Assembly: GCF_000808535.1 (NCBI RefSeq)
Contig: NZ_JWLV01000045.1
Location: forward strand, 124,001-188,000
Reading direction: 5' to 3'
DNA length: 64,000 bases
Source of the DNA: Vibrio sinaloensis
GTDB taxonomy: Bacteria > Pseudomonadota > Gammaproteobacteria > Enterobacterales > Vibrionaceae
This document shows positions 50,262 through 59,340 of the stretch, piece by piece; position 1 is the first letter of the stretch, and each line of letters opens with the position of its first letter. Below the pieces are notes generated by a model. It made no database searches and was not told the DNA's origin. It saw nothing but the letters and a program-made list of their open reading frames with translations. The position numbers and the translations under genes are program-made.

Positions 50262-50903
50262 ATGAACAAAGTTCGTATTGATATCGTCTCTGATGTGGTT
50301 TGCCCATGGTGCATCATCGGCTACAAACGTTTAGAGCAAGCCTTGATGACACTGTCTGATAAAGTGGAAGCCGATATTAACTGGCACCCTTTTGAACTCA
50401 ACCCAGCAATGGGCGTAGAGGGGCAAAATCTCAAACAGCATTTACAGGAAAAGTATGGCACCAACGATGAAGCGAGTGACGCCGCTAGGCAAACATTGAC
50501 CCAACTTGGGAGTGAAGTCGGATTCCCATTCCATTTCACTCCGGATATGCGCATCTACAACACGCGCAAAGCACACCAGTTGCTAATGTGGTCATCGAGC
50601 GAAGGGAAACAGTTGGAGTTACAACTCGCACTTTTCCACTGCTACTTCACCGACAATCAAGATATCGGAGACGAAGATGTCTTGATCCAATGCGCTCAAA
50701 GCGTCGGTCTAGACCCAAGTGTGGCCGAAGAGGTTATCCGTGATGAAGGCTGGGCAGAGAGTGTCGCCACCACGGAGCAGCAATGGCTTGAAGCCGGAAT
50801 CAACGCCGTGCCCGCGATTATCATTAATCAAAAGCATCTGATCTCAGGGGCGCAAACAACTGAACTCTTGATTTCAGCGTTACGACAAATCACACAAGAG
50901 TAA
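50262..50903 (+). CDS. DsbA-family oxidoreductase (FrnE-like)
   Basis: 213 residues with the thioredoxin-fold active site C-P-W-C in DIVSDVVCPWCIIGY, a helical insertion and the cis-Pro loop INAVPAIIINQKHLISGAQT. No signal peptide, which places it in the cytoplasm like FrnE/2-hydroxychromene-isomerase relatives. AGGGAAG precedes the ATG. It could catalyse dithiol-disulphide exchange or isomerase reactions; the substrate is unknown. Confidence 0.93.
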   Translation: MNKVRIDIVSDVVCPWCIIGYKRLEQALMTLSDKVEADINWHPFELNPAMGVEGQNLKQHLQEKYGTNDEASDAARQTLTQLGSEVGFPFHFTPDMRIYNTRKAHQLLMWSSSEGKQLELQLALFHCYFTDNQDIGDEDVLIQCAQSVGLDPSVAEEVIRDEGWAESVATTEQQWLEAGINAVPAIIINQKHLISGAQTTELLISALRQITQE

Positions 50904-50904
50904 C

Positions 50905-50926
50905 AAGGAGAGCATTGGCTCTCCTT
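50905..50926. terminator. Bidirectional terminator
   Basis: A 9-bp stem AAGGAGAGC / GCTCTCCTT with loop ATTG between the DsbA-family gene and the convergent YedI-type gene. Confidence 0.8.
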
Positions 50927-50929
50927 AGT

Positions 50930-51832
50930 TTATCGGTTTTTAACTCGCCCAATCAGCCACCAAACAGAGACCACGACCAAGCCAGCGACCACGCCAATCA
51001 AGCCATTTAATAAGCTAGGAAACAGCGCTTTTGCCAAAGATATATTGGGAATGTCCATGATAATCGGCTCTATCCAGTGGTGAATCATCGGAACGTTGTG
51101 GACCACAATCCCACCACCAACAAGAAACATGGCCGCTGTACCGACGACCGCCAGCACCTTCATCAGTTTAGGGGCAAAAGCAATCAAGCTTCGTCCGACT
51201 TTCGCCATCGCCCCTTTACCTTGGCTTCGGCGCTCTAAGTAAAAACCAAGATCATCGAGCTTAACGATACCCGCAACTAAACCATAGACACCGATCGTCA
51301 TCAATACCGCTATTAAGCTCACCACCAGCACTTGGGTAAGTGTGGACTGACCTTGCACTGTCCCTAACGCAATCACAATGATTTCCGCTGAAAGGATAAA
51401 ATCGGTTCGAATTGCACCGGCGATCTTTCGCTTCTCATACTCTTCAATGGATAACTCATTGTCCAGCTGAGCGCTCTCTTGATCGGGATGCTTACTATGA
51501 AACAGCTTCTCAATGATCTTCTCTGCACCTTCAAAACACAGAAACAAGCCGCCAAGCAATAGCAACGGCATAATCAGCCAAGGGACAAAAGCACTAATCA
51601 ATAGCGCCGCAGGAACCAACACGAGCTTGTTGCGAAATGATCCTTTCGCCACACTCCAAACAACGGGGATCTCACGCTCTGCAGTCACGCCCGATACTTG
51701 CTGTGCGTTTAGCGCGAGATCGTCTCCGAGTACTCCGGCAGTTTTCTTTGCCGCGACTTTCGACATTAATGCAACGTCATCAAGAACGGTTGCGATATCA
51801 TCCAACAAGGTTAAAAGGCTTGCACCTGCCAT
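50930..51832 (-). CDS. yedI: YedI-type membrane protein (DUF808)
   Basis: 300 residues from MAGASLLTLLDDIATVLDDV at 51832, which aligns with the E. coli YedI start; the frame extends to 51898 without support. Characteristic stretches are KKTAGVLGDDLALNAQQVSG, FVPWLIMPLLLLGGLFLCFE and KIAGAIRTDFILSAEIIVIA. About six to seven transmembrane helices place it in the inner membrane. Its function is not established. Confidence 0.93.
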   Translation of the reverse strand: MAGASLLTLLDDIATVLDDVALMSKVAAKKTAGVLGDDLALNAQQVSGVTAEREIPVVWSVAKGSFRNKLVLVPAALLISAFVPWLIMPLLLLGGLFLCFEGAEKIIEKLFHSKHPDQESAQLDNELSIEEYEKRKIAGAIRTDFILSAEIIVIALGTVQGQSTLTQVLVVSLIAVLMTIGVYGLVAGIVKLDDLGFYLERRSQGKGAMAKVGRSLIAFAPKLMKVLAVVGTAAMFLVGGGIVVHNVPMIHHWIEPIIMDIPNISLAKALFPSLLNGLIGVVAGLVVVSVWWLIGRVKNR

Positions 51833-52013
51833 AAGTCCACTCTCATAAGGACCATCAATCAATGTAAGCAAATGTAACACTAGAATTAGAAAGGACAAAT
51901 CAAATTGACGCTAAGACAGGGAAAAACTGGCCATACTTACCGCCTAGTGATTGCGAGACTGCGCATTGCGCACTATGCTGTGGCGATATTTTAGTAAACT
52001 CAAAGGCAAGGTA

Positions 52014-52934
52014 ATGCGCAGTTCTTACACCTACCCTATCGGCACCCCAGGACAAAAATGGGGAGATGCGGAACGAATCGCTTGGCGTGAACAAACCACC
52101 ATCAAACGCGAATACCAGCAAGAAGTCGTGCCTAAAATTGAAGCGCTAGCTGAACGCTTTAATGTTGAGCAATATGGCGAGCTCTCTTATGACCCTGAGC
52201 GCTACCCTCTTTTGTGCATCAAAAGTAAACAATGGGACGCAGCGAAACCGGCGGTTTTGATCACAGGCGGCGTCCACGGCTACGAAACCAGCGGCGTACA
52301 TGGCGCTCTGCTGTTTGCTGATGAACAGATGGAGAAATATAGCCAGCATTTCAACATCATCATCGCTCCCTGTGTTAGCCCTTGGGGATATGAGACCATC
52401 AATCGTTGGAACCCACTGGCCATCGATCCAAACCGTTCTTTCTACGCAAACAGTCCTGCTGAAGAGTCTGCAAACCTAATGGCTCTTGTTGCGACAATTG
52501 AAGGCGATGTGCTGGTTCATATCGACCTGCATGAAACAACGGATACAGATGAGAGTGAGTTTCGACCAGCGCTCGCCGCAAGAGAGGGTATCGAATACAT
52601 CGAAGGCATGATTCCTGATGGCTTCTACACCGTGGGCGATACGGAAAATCCACAACCTGAGTTCCAAGCTGCAGTGATTGCATCGGTGAGCAAGGTCACA
52701 CATATCGCACCTGCCGATGAGCAAGGCGAGATCATCGGTTCACCGGTTGTGCAACATGGCGTGATCAATTACCCGATGGTGAAACTTGGTCTGTGCGGAG
52801 GCGTCACGACCTGCACTTTTGGCACCACAACCGAAGTGTATCCAGATAGTGACAAAGTCACCGACGACGAATGCAACCGCGCGCAAGTCGCTGCGATCGT
52901 CGGTGGACTGGATTTTGTAATAGAGCAGCTCTAG
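52014..52934 (+). CDS. M14-family zinc carboxypeptidase-like / succinylglutamate desuccinylase-like protein
   Basis: 306 residues from MRSSYTYPIGTPGQKWGDAE at 52014 (AAGGCAAGG upstream). Zinc ligands are H-x2-E in ITGGVHGYETSG and the later His in VHIDLHETTD; N-R-S in DPNRSFY matches the substrate-carboxylate binding motif; a catalytic Glu is likely in FGTTTEVYP. It is cytoplasmic with no signal peptide. It probably hydrolyses a peptide or N-acyl amino acid. Confidence 0.88.
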   Translation: MRSSYTYPIGTPGQKWGDAERIAWREQTTIKREYQQEVVPKIEALAERFNVEQYGELSYDPERYPLLCIKSKQWDAAKPAVLITGGVHGYETSGVHGALLFADEQMEKYSQHFNIIIAPCVSPWGYETINRWNPLAIDPNRSFYANSPAEESANLMALVATIEGDVLVHIDLHETTDTDESEFRPALAAREGIEYIEGMIPDGFYTVGDTENPQPEFQAAVIASVSKVTHIAPADEQGEIIGSPVVQHGVINYPMVKLGLCGGVTTCTFGTTTEVYPDSDKVTDDECNRAQVAAIVGGLDFVIEQL

Positions 52935-52952
52935 CGATCAACTCACTACAAC

Positions 52953-52980
52953 AAAGGCGCAGACAATATTGCGCCTTTTT
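52953..52980 (+). terminator. Terminator after the M14-like gene
   Basis: AAAGGCGC / GCGCCTTT stem, 10-nt loop, T-run. The leftward AraC gene ends nearby, so it may serve both. Confidence 0.85.
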
Positions 52981-53023
52981 TGGTTTCTAACGAACGTACC
53001 TAGCCTGCGCTTTAACCAAACAA

Positions 53024-53812
53024 TTACAGCAGTTTGTTTTTGTACTGCTCTGGTGTCTGCCCAGAGTACTTTTTAAACATGGCAATGAACGGACTCGCTT
53101 GGTTATAGCCTAAGGTGAGCGCCACCTCTTTCACCGAATGACCTTTACGCAAAAGATCCATCGAATAGAGATAACGAACACGCAACCGCCACTCCGTAAA
53201 GCTCATTCCGAGTTCAGATTGGCAATGGCGCGCGAGCGTACGCTCCGTGGTGTGAACGTGCTCGGCCCACTCTGATAGGCTGCGGTTGTCGATGGGGTTT
53301 TCTTCTACCGCCGCCAATATCGTCGCCAGATACTTATTGTCCGTAGATGGAAGAAAGTGATGCTGCGTATCCCGAGTAGCGAGTTGATCAAGCAGCACTT
53401 GAACCAATCGCCTATCCTGCTCAGTCTGCGCCACATTGATCCCACGTTGACGAAAATCGTCAATAATCGCCGACACAATCGGCGTCACTTTGATCAAGCT
53501 TGTACAATCAGGAAAATTCGTGGTGAGGGTATGATCGATGTTCAACGAACAATAGGATAAGGGTTTTCGGTTATAACTTGTGTGTTTTACCCCCGCGGGT
53601 ACCCAAATCGCCAGATGAGGCGGCGCGAGAAATCGAGTATCTTCCGCCTCCATCTCTAAAATGCCACCACTGATCAATTGCACCTGTCCCCACGGATGGC
53701 TGTGCATTCGGGTTTCTGTGTTGGACAAAAACGCCTCAAAATTCATAAATACATCGGATGGTGCTTTATCGATTGATAAAGACGGATGAAGATGTTTCGC
53801 TGACTTTCTCAA
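53024..53812 (-). CDS. AraC-family transcriptional regulator with cupin domain
   Basis: 262 residues with a TTG start at 53812 and AGGA upstream; internal starts are possible. N-terminal cupin: TETRMHSHPWGQVQLISGGI, APPHLAIWVPAGVKHTS. The C-terminal AraC domain has two helix-turn-helix units: SLSEWAEHVHTTERTLARHC and the family signature KEVALTLGYNQASPFIAMFKKYSGQTPEQYK. It is transcribed divergently from the EamA transporter 98 bp away and likely controls it. Confidence 0.92.
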   Translation of the reverse strand: MRKSAKHLHPSLSIDKAPSDVFMNFEAFLSNTETRMHSHPWGQVQLISGGILEMEAEDTRFLAPPHLAIWVPAGVKHTSYNRKPLSYCSLNIDHTLTTNFPDCTSLIKVTPIVSAIIDDFRQRGINVAQTEQDRRLVQVLLDQLATRDTQHHFLPSTDNKYLATILAAVEENPIDNRSLSEWAEHVHTTERTLARHCQSELGMSFTEWRLRVRYLYSMDLLRKGHSVKEVALTLGYNQASPFIAMFKKYSGQTPEQYKNKLL

Positions 53813-53910
53813 ACTTGTCTTCCTACAACGCCTAATGTCTTTTTAAAGATATTTGCAATCATATAGACCTGTCACACTAGTTTCCATCAAAATAACGCGA
53901 TGGCAATCAC

Positions 53911-54810
53911 ATGGTTTACCTGTTACCCCTCATTACCGTTTTCATTTGGGGCGGAAATGCAATCATTAACAAGATGGCGTCTGAGGTCATTGAACCAAGC
54001 TCAATGGCTTTTTACCGTTGGCTACTGGCAATTGCCTTGTTGACCCCTTTTTGCCTCTCGAAAGTGATCAAGCAGTGGGGAGTCATCAAGCCTTACTTGG
54101 CAAAAATCGCGTTTTTGGCATTGCTTGGCATGGTACTTAACCAGACCTTAGCGTACTACGCCGGATTAACCACCAGCGCATCAAACATGGCACTGATTTC
54201 ATCACTAGTCCCTTTACTCAGCGTTTTCCTAAGCGTGCCATTATTGGGTAAATCCATCTCACCTTTAAGCATCATAGGGGGCGTTTTGGCGCTCGCTGGG
54301 TTAGCGCTGATGTTAGGTCAAGGTGATGCCACCTTCTTCTTGCATAACTCTATTTCGTTTGGTGACGGACTGATGGTGATCACCGCAGTATGCTACGCCG
54401 CTTACTGTGTCCTGCTTAAGCGCTGGAAAATGCCAATCTCGAATTGGACTATGGTTTACATGCAAGGCGTATTGGCATTGTTGATGCTCACCCCGCTCTG
54501 GTTAACCAGCGATCAACTACTGCCGGCCACCGAATCTTTACCACTCATCGCGTATGCGGGCGTTGCGGCGTCGGTTCTTGCACCTTGGATGTGGGTTAAA
54601 GCGATTGACATCATAGGCGCAGATTCAAGCGCGATGTTTATGAACCTGATGCCGGTCGTGGCGATAACCCTTGCAGCAACGTTACTGGGTGAAACCATTC
54701 AACACTATCACCTGTTTGGTGGGTTGATGGTGATCTCTGGCGTACTACTTTCTCAGTTAAAACTCAAACGTAAGACACAACAAACGCTGCAAAACGTTAA
54801 CCAGATATAG
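53911..54810 (+). CDS. EamA/DMT-family transporter
   Basis: 299 residues with ten predicted transmembrane helices in two EamA repeats. The first begins VYLLPLITVFIWGGNAIINK and the second DGLMVITAVCYAAYCVLLKR. Signature positions include ASNMALISSLVPLLSVFL and DSSAMFMNLMPVVAITLAAT. It is an inner-membrane metabolite exporter of unknown substrate. The divergent AraC regulator is its likely controller. Confidence 0.92.
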   Translation: MVYLLPLITVFIWGGNAIINKMASEVIEPSSMAFYRWLLAIALLTPFCLSKVIKQWGVIKPYLAKIAFLALLGMVLNQTLAYYAGLTTSASNMALISSLVPLLSVFLSVPLLGKSISPLSIIGGVLALAGLALMLGQGDATFFLHNSISFGDGLMVITAVCYAAYCVLLKRWKMPISNWTMVYMQGVLALLMLTPLWLTSDQLLPATESLPLIAYAGVAASVLAPWMWVKAIDIIGADSSAMFMNLMPVVAITLAATLLGETIQHYHLFGGLMVISGVLLSQLKLKRKTQQTLQNVNQI

Positions 54811-54937
54811 GTAGTTACTGACAATTCAGTATATGGTTAAAGGGCGAGCTAAAAATGTACTTTATAATTAGATAAGATTGTTAGTTGCGCAAACGTCAGT
54901 AAAAATGGGCTAGACCTCACTCACGTTGGGAGGTTTT

Positions 54938-55849
54938 ATGATAGAACTGGAGCGCATTGAAGACATCTACAACCATGACCACTTCACACTGCATGAAGTG
55001 GTCTTGAATGAAATAGGCTCTTACGTGTTCGTCAAGAACCGTCATGGAGAGTACCTATACGCCAATCAACTCACTCTGGAGTTATTCAACACTGACCTCG
55101 AAGCGCTAAAAGGGAAAACCGATCATGACTTTTTCGATCCCGAGCTGCTCGACGATATTCTAACCAGTGACCGAACCGTGTACGAAACAGCCAATACGGT
55201 CATTCGCGAAGAACACACCAAAGCGATTCCCGACGGCAAACTTCGCATCTATCGAGCCATTAAAAAGCCCATTATTTGCATCAACACGAAGAAAGTCATT
55301 GGCTTAATTGGCGTCTCAACTGACATTACCGATTTGGTCAACATGCGGGAGAAATTAGCCGAACTCGCCAATACCGATGAACTTACCAAACTGTGCAATC
55401 GGCGTAAGCTGTGGCAGTTTTTTTCCAGCGCTTACCACCAAGCGTCTGAGTTAAATACGCCGCTGTCTTGTATCGTTATCGATATTGATCATTTCAAAAA
55501 AATAAACGACGCACACGGACACGATTTTGGCGATAAAGTGATTGTCGAGCTGGCTGATATTATTCGTCGTAACTTGCGCAGTACTGACTGCTGTGGCCGA
55601 ATTGGCGGTGAAGAGTTTTTGATTGTATTAAGTAACACATCTGCACAAGGTGCGCATGATATTGCTGAGCGCTTACGGATGAACTTTCAAAACTCGCCGC
55701 TCAATCATATGACTGCTCCGTTTACCATTTCATGCGGAGTGACTGAGCTCACCCCCGAAGACTGCGATTTTTTCGCGTTGTACCGACGCGCCGATCAAGC
55801 GCTTTATGATGCGAAACACAACGGACGCAACAAGAGTGCGATCCGCTGA
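54938..55849 (+). CDS. PAS-GGDEF diguanylate cyclase
   Basis: 303 residues from the ATG at 54938, four codons inside the longest frame, placed after GGGAGG. An N-terminal PAS domain (about 20-130) includes YVFVKNRHGEYLYANQLTLE and IGLIGVSTDITDL. The GGDEF domain (about 145-303) has the active site G-G-E-E-F in CCGRIGGEEFLIVLS and an inhibitory I-site R-S-T-D exactly five residues upstream. It should make cyclic di-GMP and be product-inhibited. It is cytoplasmic. Confidence 0.94.
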   Translation: MIELERIEDIYNHDHFTLHEVVLNEIGSYVFVKNRHGEYLYANQLTLELFNTDLEALKGKTDHDFFDPELLDDILTSDRTVYETANTVIREEHTKAIPDGKLRIYRAIKKPIICINTKKVIGLIGVSTDITDLVNMREKLAELANTDELTKLCNRRKLWQFFSSAYHQASELNTPLSCIVIDIDHFKKINDAHGHDFGDKVIVELADIIRRNLRSTDCCGRIGGEEFLIVLSNTSAQGAHDIAERLRMNFQNSPLNHMTAPFTISCGVTELTPEDCDFFALYRRADQALYDAKHNGRNKSAIR

Positions 55850-55869
55850 TTATCGAGATGAAAACGAAA

Positions 55870-55892
55870 AGCGCCTCAAAAAAAGAGACGCT
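55870..55892. terminator. Probable terminator between GGDEF and MOSC-reductase genes
   Basis: AGCGCCTC / GAGACGCT stem with one G-U-type mismatch and an A7 loop, lying between convergent genes. Confidence 0.6.
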
Positions 55893-55900
55893 AACCTTCG

Positions 55901-57718
55901 TTAGTTAACGATATCAAGGTCCGTTTCTGGGACGCAGCAACAAGCTAACGCGACCCCCATATTGCGCTCTTCCTCGGTGATAGCTGGCACATCAGGTTGA
56001 TGCACTTTCCCTGACTCTACCGTCACCTTACAAGCGCCGCACAAACCCGCACGACAACTGTTTGCGATGGGTAAACCAGCATCTTCCGCTTGTTCAAGCA
56101 ACGTTTTTTGGTTGTCCCCTGTAAACACATTGCCATTTAACGAAATCGTGACTGACTTGTGCTCTTTCACGGCGACAGTCGCCACGCCAAATGCTTCTTG
56201 GTGATAACAAGACTCAGGCAGCCCCTGTCTTAACAGCAAGTTCTTCGCTTTTTGCATGAAGCCATCAGGACCACACACAAACACCTGACGCTGATCTGGA
56301 TTTTTAATTTGCTTGAGGTGAGAAAGGCTTAATCTTCCTTTCAAGCCAAACCAGTCTATCGGCGCTTGGGTCAACGAGATAAACACAGTCAATCCTTGAT
56401 GCTTGCGCTTTAACTCATCCAGCTCTTCTTTATACGGAATGTCTTCCACACTGCGACATTGATGGTAGAACACGACATCATTGACTTGGTCATGATCTGA
56501 AAGATAACGAAGCATAGACATCATCGGTGTGACGCCACTCCCAGCCGACAGCAACAACATCGGTAAACCTTGCTTATTGCCAATATGAAAACGTCCATCA
56601 GGGTCTTCGCAGCTCAATGTATCGCCGACTTGGAAGTGGTCGGCTAGCCAGTTAGACACGCGACCACCGTTAACTCGCTTAACAGAGATGGCCAAACGAC
56701 CAGGTCTTGATGGACTAGATGACAGCGTATAGCGACGCGCCATTTGCTCACCGTCAATCTCCAACGTAATCGGCAGATGTTGACCCGGTTGATAAATCGG
56801 CATGTCTCCATGCTGAGGCTCTAACCAAAATGTGGTGAAATCTCGGGCGATGTCTTCTCGCTCGACACACGTCATTAGGTGGCGCGCCGGAGAATTGTCT
56901 TCGTAGACCTCTTTCTCTTTATACTCGAGAACCTCGACTTGATCGCCCTGGCGAATCATCCCTTCATTCTTCGCCACTAAGTTCTGACCAAAGAAAACGC
57001 CGCCCCGTTCGTTCGCTCTGAACTGTGACAAGGTACTTAATGGCTCTTTGGACGCACGAAACTCGCCTTTCTCAACGTCTACCGTCGTCAAAACGCAGCG
57101 CTCACAAGGCTTTACCGCTTCAAACTCGACTTCACCAATGCGAATTCGCTTCCAGCTATCTTCAACAAAAGGTTCGCTGGCACTGACCACCAAATTAGTA
57201 CGAAATTGGTCCATCGAATGTGTCTCTGAACTGCGTCGGTTCAACTCATCCAATGACGCTTCGCTAATCACCAACAGCGGATAACCATCCGCAAAGCTCA
57301 CGTTATGTCCGAGCTTTTCCCTGACACGGTTCGACTGTTCACCTGTAAACAGCAACTCCACACGCTGGCCAAGCACTTCACTGAACCAATCATCCGCGTC
57401 ATCCGTCGTTGTGTAAGCAATAAAATTGTCTTTCCAGACCTGAGCTGGCGCCTCTTGCATTTTAAAGTCTTGATAACGCAAGCGCAGCGGCTCGTATCCT
57501 GCAGCGGTAAAAATCAACCCGTCTGGTGTCAATGTTGAGGTAACCAGCACCATTTGAGGGTATTTACGCGCGGTCACCATAGAACCATCAGAAAGGGCAA
57601 GCATAAAGCGGCGATCAAAGGCGAGACCTTGCTTTTCCACCCATGCAGAAGAGAGTGAGATACCACCAACAGATTTAACCGGAAAAACATTGATTTGAGA
57701 AAGAGTTGAAGCTGACAT
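55901..57718 (-). CDS. MOSC domain fused to ferredoxin-type oxidoreductase (YcbX-like hybrid)
   Basis: 605 residues combining three modules. About 1-270 is a MOSC_N/MOSC domain (INVFPVKSVGGISL, the conserved Cys in EAVKPCERCVLTTVD). About 285-510 is an FAD/NAD-binding ferredoxin-reductase domain (RRYTLSSSPS for FAD; LSAGSGVTPMMSML for NAD(P)). About 520-605 is a plant-type 2Fe-2S domain with C-x4-C-x2-C (SCRAGLCGACKV) and a later Cys (ALACCC). YcbX reduces N-hydroxylated compounds with a separate reductase; this fusion supplies its own electron transfer chain. Confidence 0.92.
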   Translation of the reverse strand: MSASTLSQINVFPVKSVGGISLSSAWVEKQGLAFDRRFMLALSDGSMVTARKYPQMVLVTSTLTPDGLIFTAAGYEPLRLRYQDFKMQEAPAQVWKDNFIAYTTTDDADDWFSEVLGQRVELLFTGEQSNRVREKLGHNVSFADGYPLLVISEASLDELNRRSSETHSMDQFRTNLVVSASEPFVEDSWKRIRIGEVEFEAVKPCERCVLTTVDVEKGEFRASKEPLSTLSQFRANERGGVFFGQNLVAKNEGMIRQGDQVEVLEYKEKEVYEDNSPARHLMTCVEREDIARDFTTFWLEPQHGDMPIYQPGQHLPITLEIDGEQMARRYTLSSSPSRPGRLAISVKRVNGGRVSNWLADHFQVGDTLSCEDPDGRFHIGNKQGLPMLLLSAGSGVTPMMSMLRYLSDHDQVNDVVFYHQCRSVEDIPYKEELDELKRKHQGLTVFISLTQAPIDWFGLKGRLSLSHLKQIKNPDQRQVFVCGPDGFMQKAKNLLLRQGLPESCYHQEAFGVATVAVKEHKSVTISLNGNVFTGDNQKTLLEQAEDAGLPIANSCRAGLCGACKVTVESGKVHQPDVPAITEEERNMGVALACCCVPETDLDIVN

Positions 57719-57943
57719 TGCTAATCCTGAGCTTGTAATAATTTGGCTATATTATACTCATCTCGACTCGACTGTCTTGGAATAGATAATTCCCTTAGAT
57801 TGTCGTCATTGTTTTGTACAGATAAGGTTTGCGTTTCAATCTATCTTAAGTTTGAGACAGCATTGCTTTCTCTAAACAAAAAACACCAAATATTTAAAAA
57901 ACTCTATAGTGTTGTTATCTATTCTATCAACAAGGAAACTCCT
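57719..57943. other. Intergenic region upstream of Pmp3-type gene
   Basis: About 225 bp between divergent starts. An open frame running through it into the Pmp3 gene has no homology or ribosome binding site and is not called. It must contain both promoters. Confidence 0.4.
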
Positions 57944-58102
57944 ATGAACAAACTGGTCATGATTCTACTTTGTATCTTCTTGCCGCCACTCGCGGTATTT
58001 CTCGACAAAGGACTCAATAAAGACTTCATTATCAACCTCGTGCTAACGATCTTTTTCTTTCTGCCCGGCAGCATCCACGCGTTGTGGCTTACGATGAAAT
58101 AA
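57944..58102 (+). CDS. YqaE/Pmp3-family small membrane protein
   Basis: 52 residues from MNKLVMILLCIFLPPLAVFL at 57944, after CAAGGAA. The family pattern I-x-x-I-x-L-P-P-x-x-V-x-L and the second helix INLVLTIFFFLPGSIHALWL are clear. It forms two transmembrane helices in the inner membrane. Pmp3-type proteins are linked to membrane-potential homeostasis and salt or low-temperature stress in yeast and plants; the bacterial role is not settled. Confidence 0.9.
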   Translation: MNKLVMILLCIFLPPLAVFLDKGLNKDFIINLVLTIFFFLPGSIHALWLTMK

Positions 58103-58186
58103 TCGAGTAAAAGTCCAATGATTATTTGCGCCCGCAAAAAAAGGGATGAAATACAAAGCTGATTGCTCTATCATCCTGTCGCCTAA

Positions 58187-58202
58187 GCGTAAGCGTTTGC
58201 TT
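58187..58202 (+). promoter_or_regulatory. PurR-like operator upstream of pyrC
   Basis: GCGTAAGCGTTTGCTT matches the PurR consensus ACGCAAACGTTTGCGT at 12 of 16 positions, including the central CG. E. coli pyrC is PurR-repressed, so a similar control here is plausible. It lies about 60 bp before the pyrC start. Confidence 0.5.
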
Positions 58203-58260
58203 TCACAGTTTTCGCTGGCTTGGGCTCCAATCAGACAACTTACTAATGGTGGGAGCAATA

Positions 58261-59289
58261 ATGACAACACTTACGATCACACGTCCTGACGACTGGCATG
58301 TTCATCTTCGTGATGGCGACGTTCTAAAGGATACCGTGCGAGATATTAGCCGCTACAATGGCCGCGCGCTAATCATGCCAAACACTATCCCACCTGTGAC
58401 CAACACTGAAATGGCGCTTGCTTACCGTGAACGTATCATGGCAGAAAAACCAAGTGCGCAGTTTGAGCCTCTTATGGCGCTCTACTTAACGGATAACACA
58501 ACGCCAGACGAAATACGCAAAGCGAAAGAATCTGGCGCTGTTGTTGCGGCTAAGCTCTACCCTGCGGGGGCAACAACCAACTCCGACTCTGGTGTGACTA
58601 ACGCAAAAAATATCTACCACGTGCTAGAGGCAATGCAAGAAGTCGGCATGCTACTGCTCGTGCATGGCGAAGTGACTCACCATGATGTTGACATCTTTGA
58701 CCGTGAAAAAGAGTTCCTTGATACGGTTTTAGCGCCGATCGTCAATGATTTTCCAAATCTAAAAATTGTTTTAGAGCACATCACGACCGCAGATGCGGCA
58801 ACGTTTGTGAAAAACGCGAACGACAACGTGGCAGCAACGATCACCGCTCATCACCTGCTGTTCAATCGCAACCACATGCTGGTTGGCGGAATCAAGCCAC
58901 ACTTTTACTGCCTCCCTATTCTAAAACGCAATACTCACCAAAAAGCACTAGTTGAAGCCGCAACGAGCGGCAGCAAAAAGTTCTTCCTTGGTACTGATTC
59001 AGCGCCACATGCGAAAGGCATGAAAGAAGCGGCTTGTGGCTGTGCGGGTTCTTACACGGCGCATGCAGCGTTAGAACTTTACGCAGAAGTGTTCGAGTTG
59101 GAAGGTAAACTTGAGAATCTTGAAGCGTTTGCTAGCCATAATGGCCCAGATTTCTACGGCGTGCCTCGCAACACAGATACCGTAACGCTTACCAAACAAG
59201 AGTGGCCAGTGGCTGAATCTATGCCATTTGGCAGCGACATCGTTGTGCCGATTCGCGCAGGCGAAACCATCGGTTGGGTGGTTAAATAG
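58261..59289 (+). CDS. pyrC: Dihydroorotase
   Basis: 342 residues from MTTLTITRPDDWHVHLRDGD at 58261 (GGGAG upstream). It is a type II dihydroorotase of pyrimidine synthesis, converting carbamoyl-aspartate and dihydroorotate. Metal ligands are H-x-H in DWHVHLRDG, the carboxylated Lys in VVAAKLYPAGATTNS, His residues in LLVHGEV and VLEHITT, and the catalytic Asp in FLGTDSAPH. There is a single gene with its own terminator and possible PurR control. Confidence 0.98.
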   Translation: MTTLTITRPDDWHVHLRDGDVLKDTVRDISRYNGRALIMPNTIPPVTNTEMALAYRERIMAEKPSAQFEPLMALYLTDNTTPDEIRKAKESGAVVAAKLYPAGATTNSDSGVTNAKNIYHVLEAMQEVGMLLLVHGEVTHHDVDIFDREKEFLDTVLAPIVNDFPNLKIVLEHITTADAATFVKNANDNVAATITAHHLLFNRNHMLVGGIKPHFYCLPILKRNTHQKALVEAATSGSKKFFLGTDSAPHAKGMKEAACGCAGSYTAHAALELYAEVFELEGKLENLEAFASHNGPDFYGVPRNTDTVTLTKQEWPVAESMPFGSDIVVPIRAGETIGWVVK

Positions 59290-59312
59290 AAAACCAATCT
59301 TGTAAATAGTTG

Positions 59313-59340
59313 AAAGCCCCTTAGCCATGCTTGGGGCTTT
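59313..59340. terminator. Terminator after pyrC
   Basis: AAAGCCCC / GGGGCTTT stem with a 12-nt loop and T-rich tail, abutting the stop codon of the convergent alcohol dehydrogenase gene. Confidence 0.88.
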
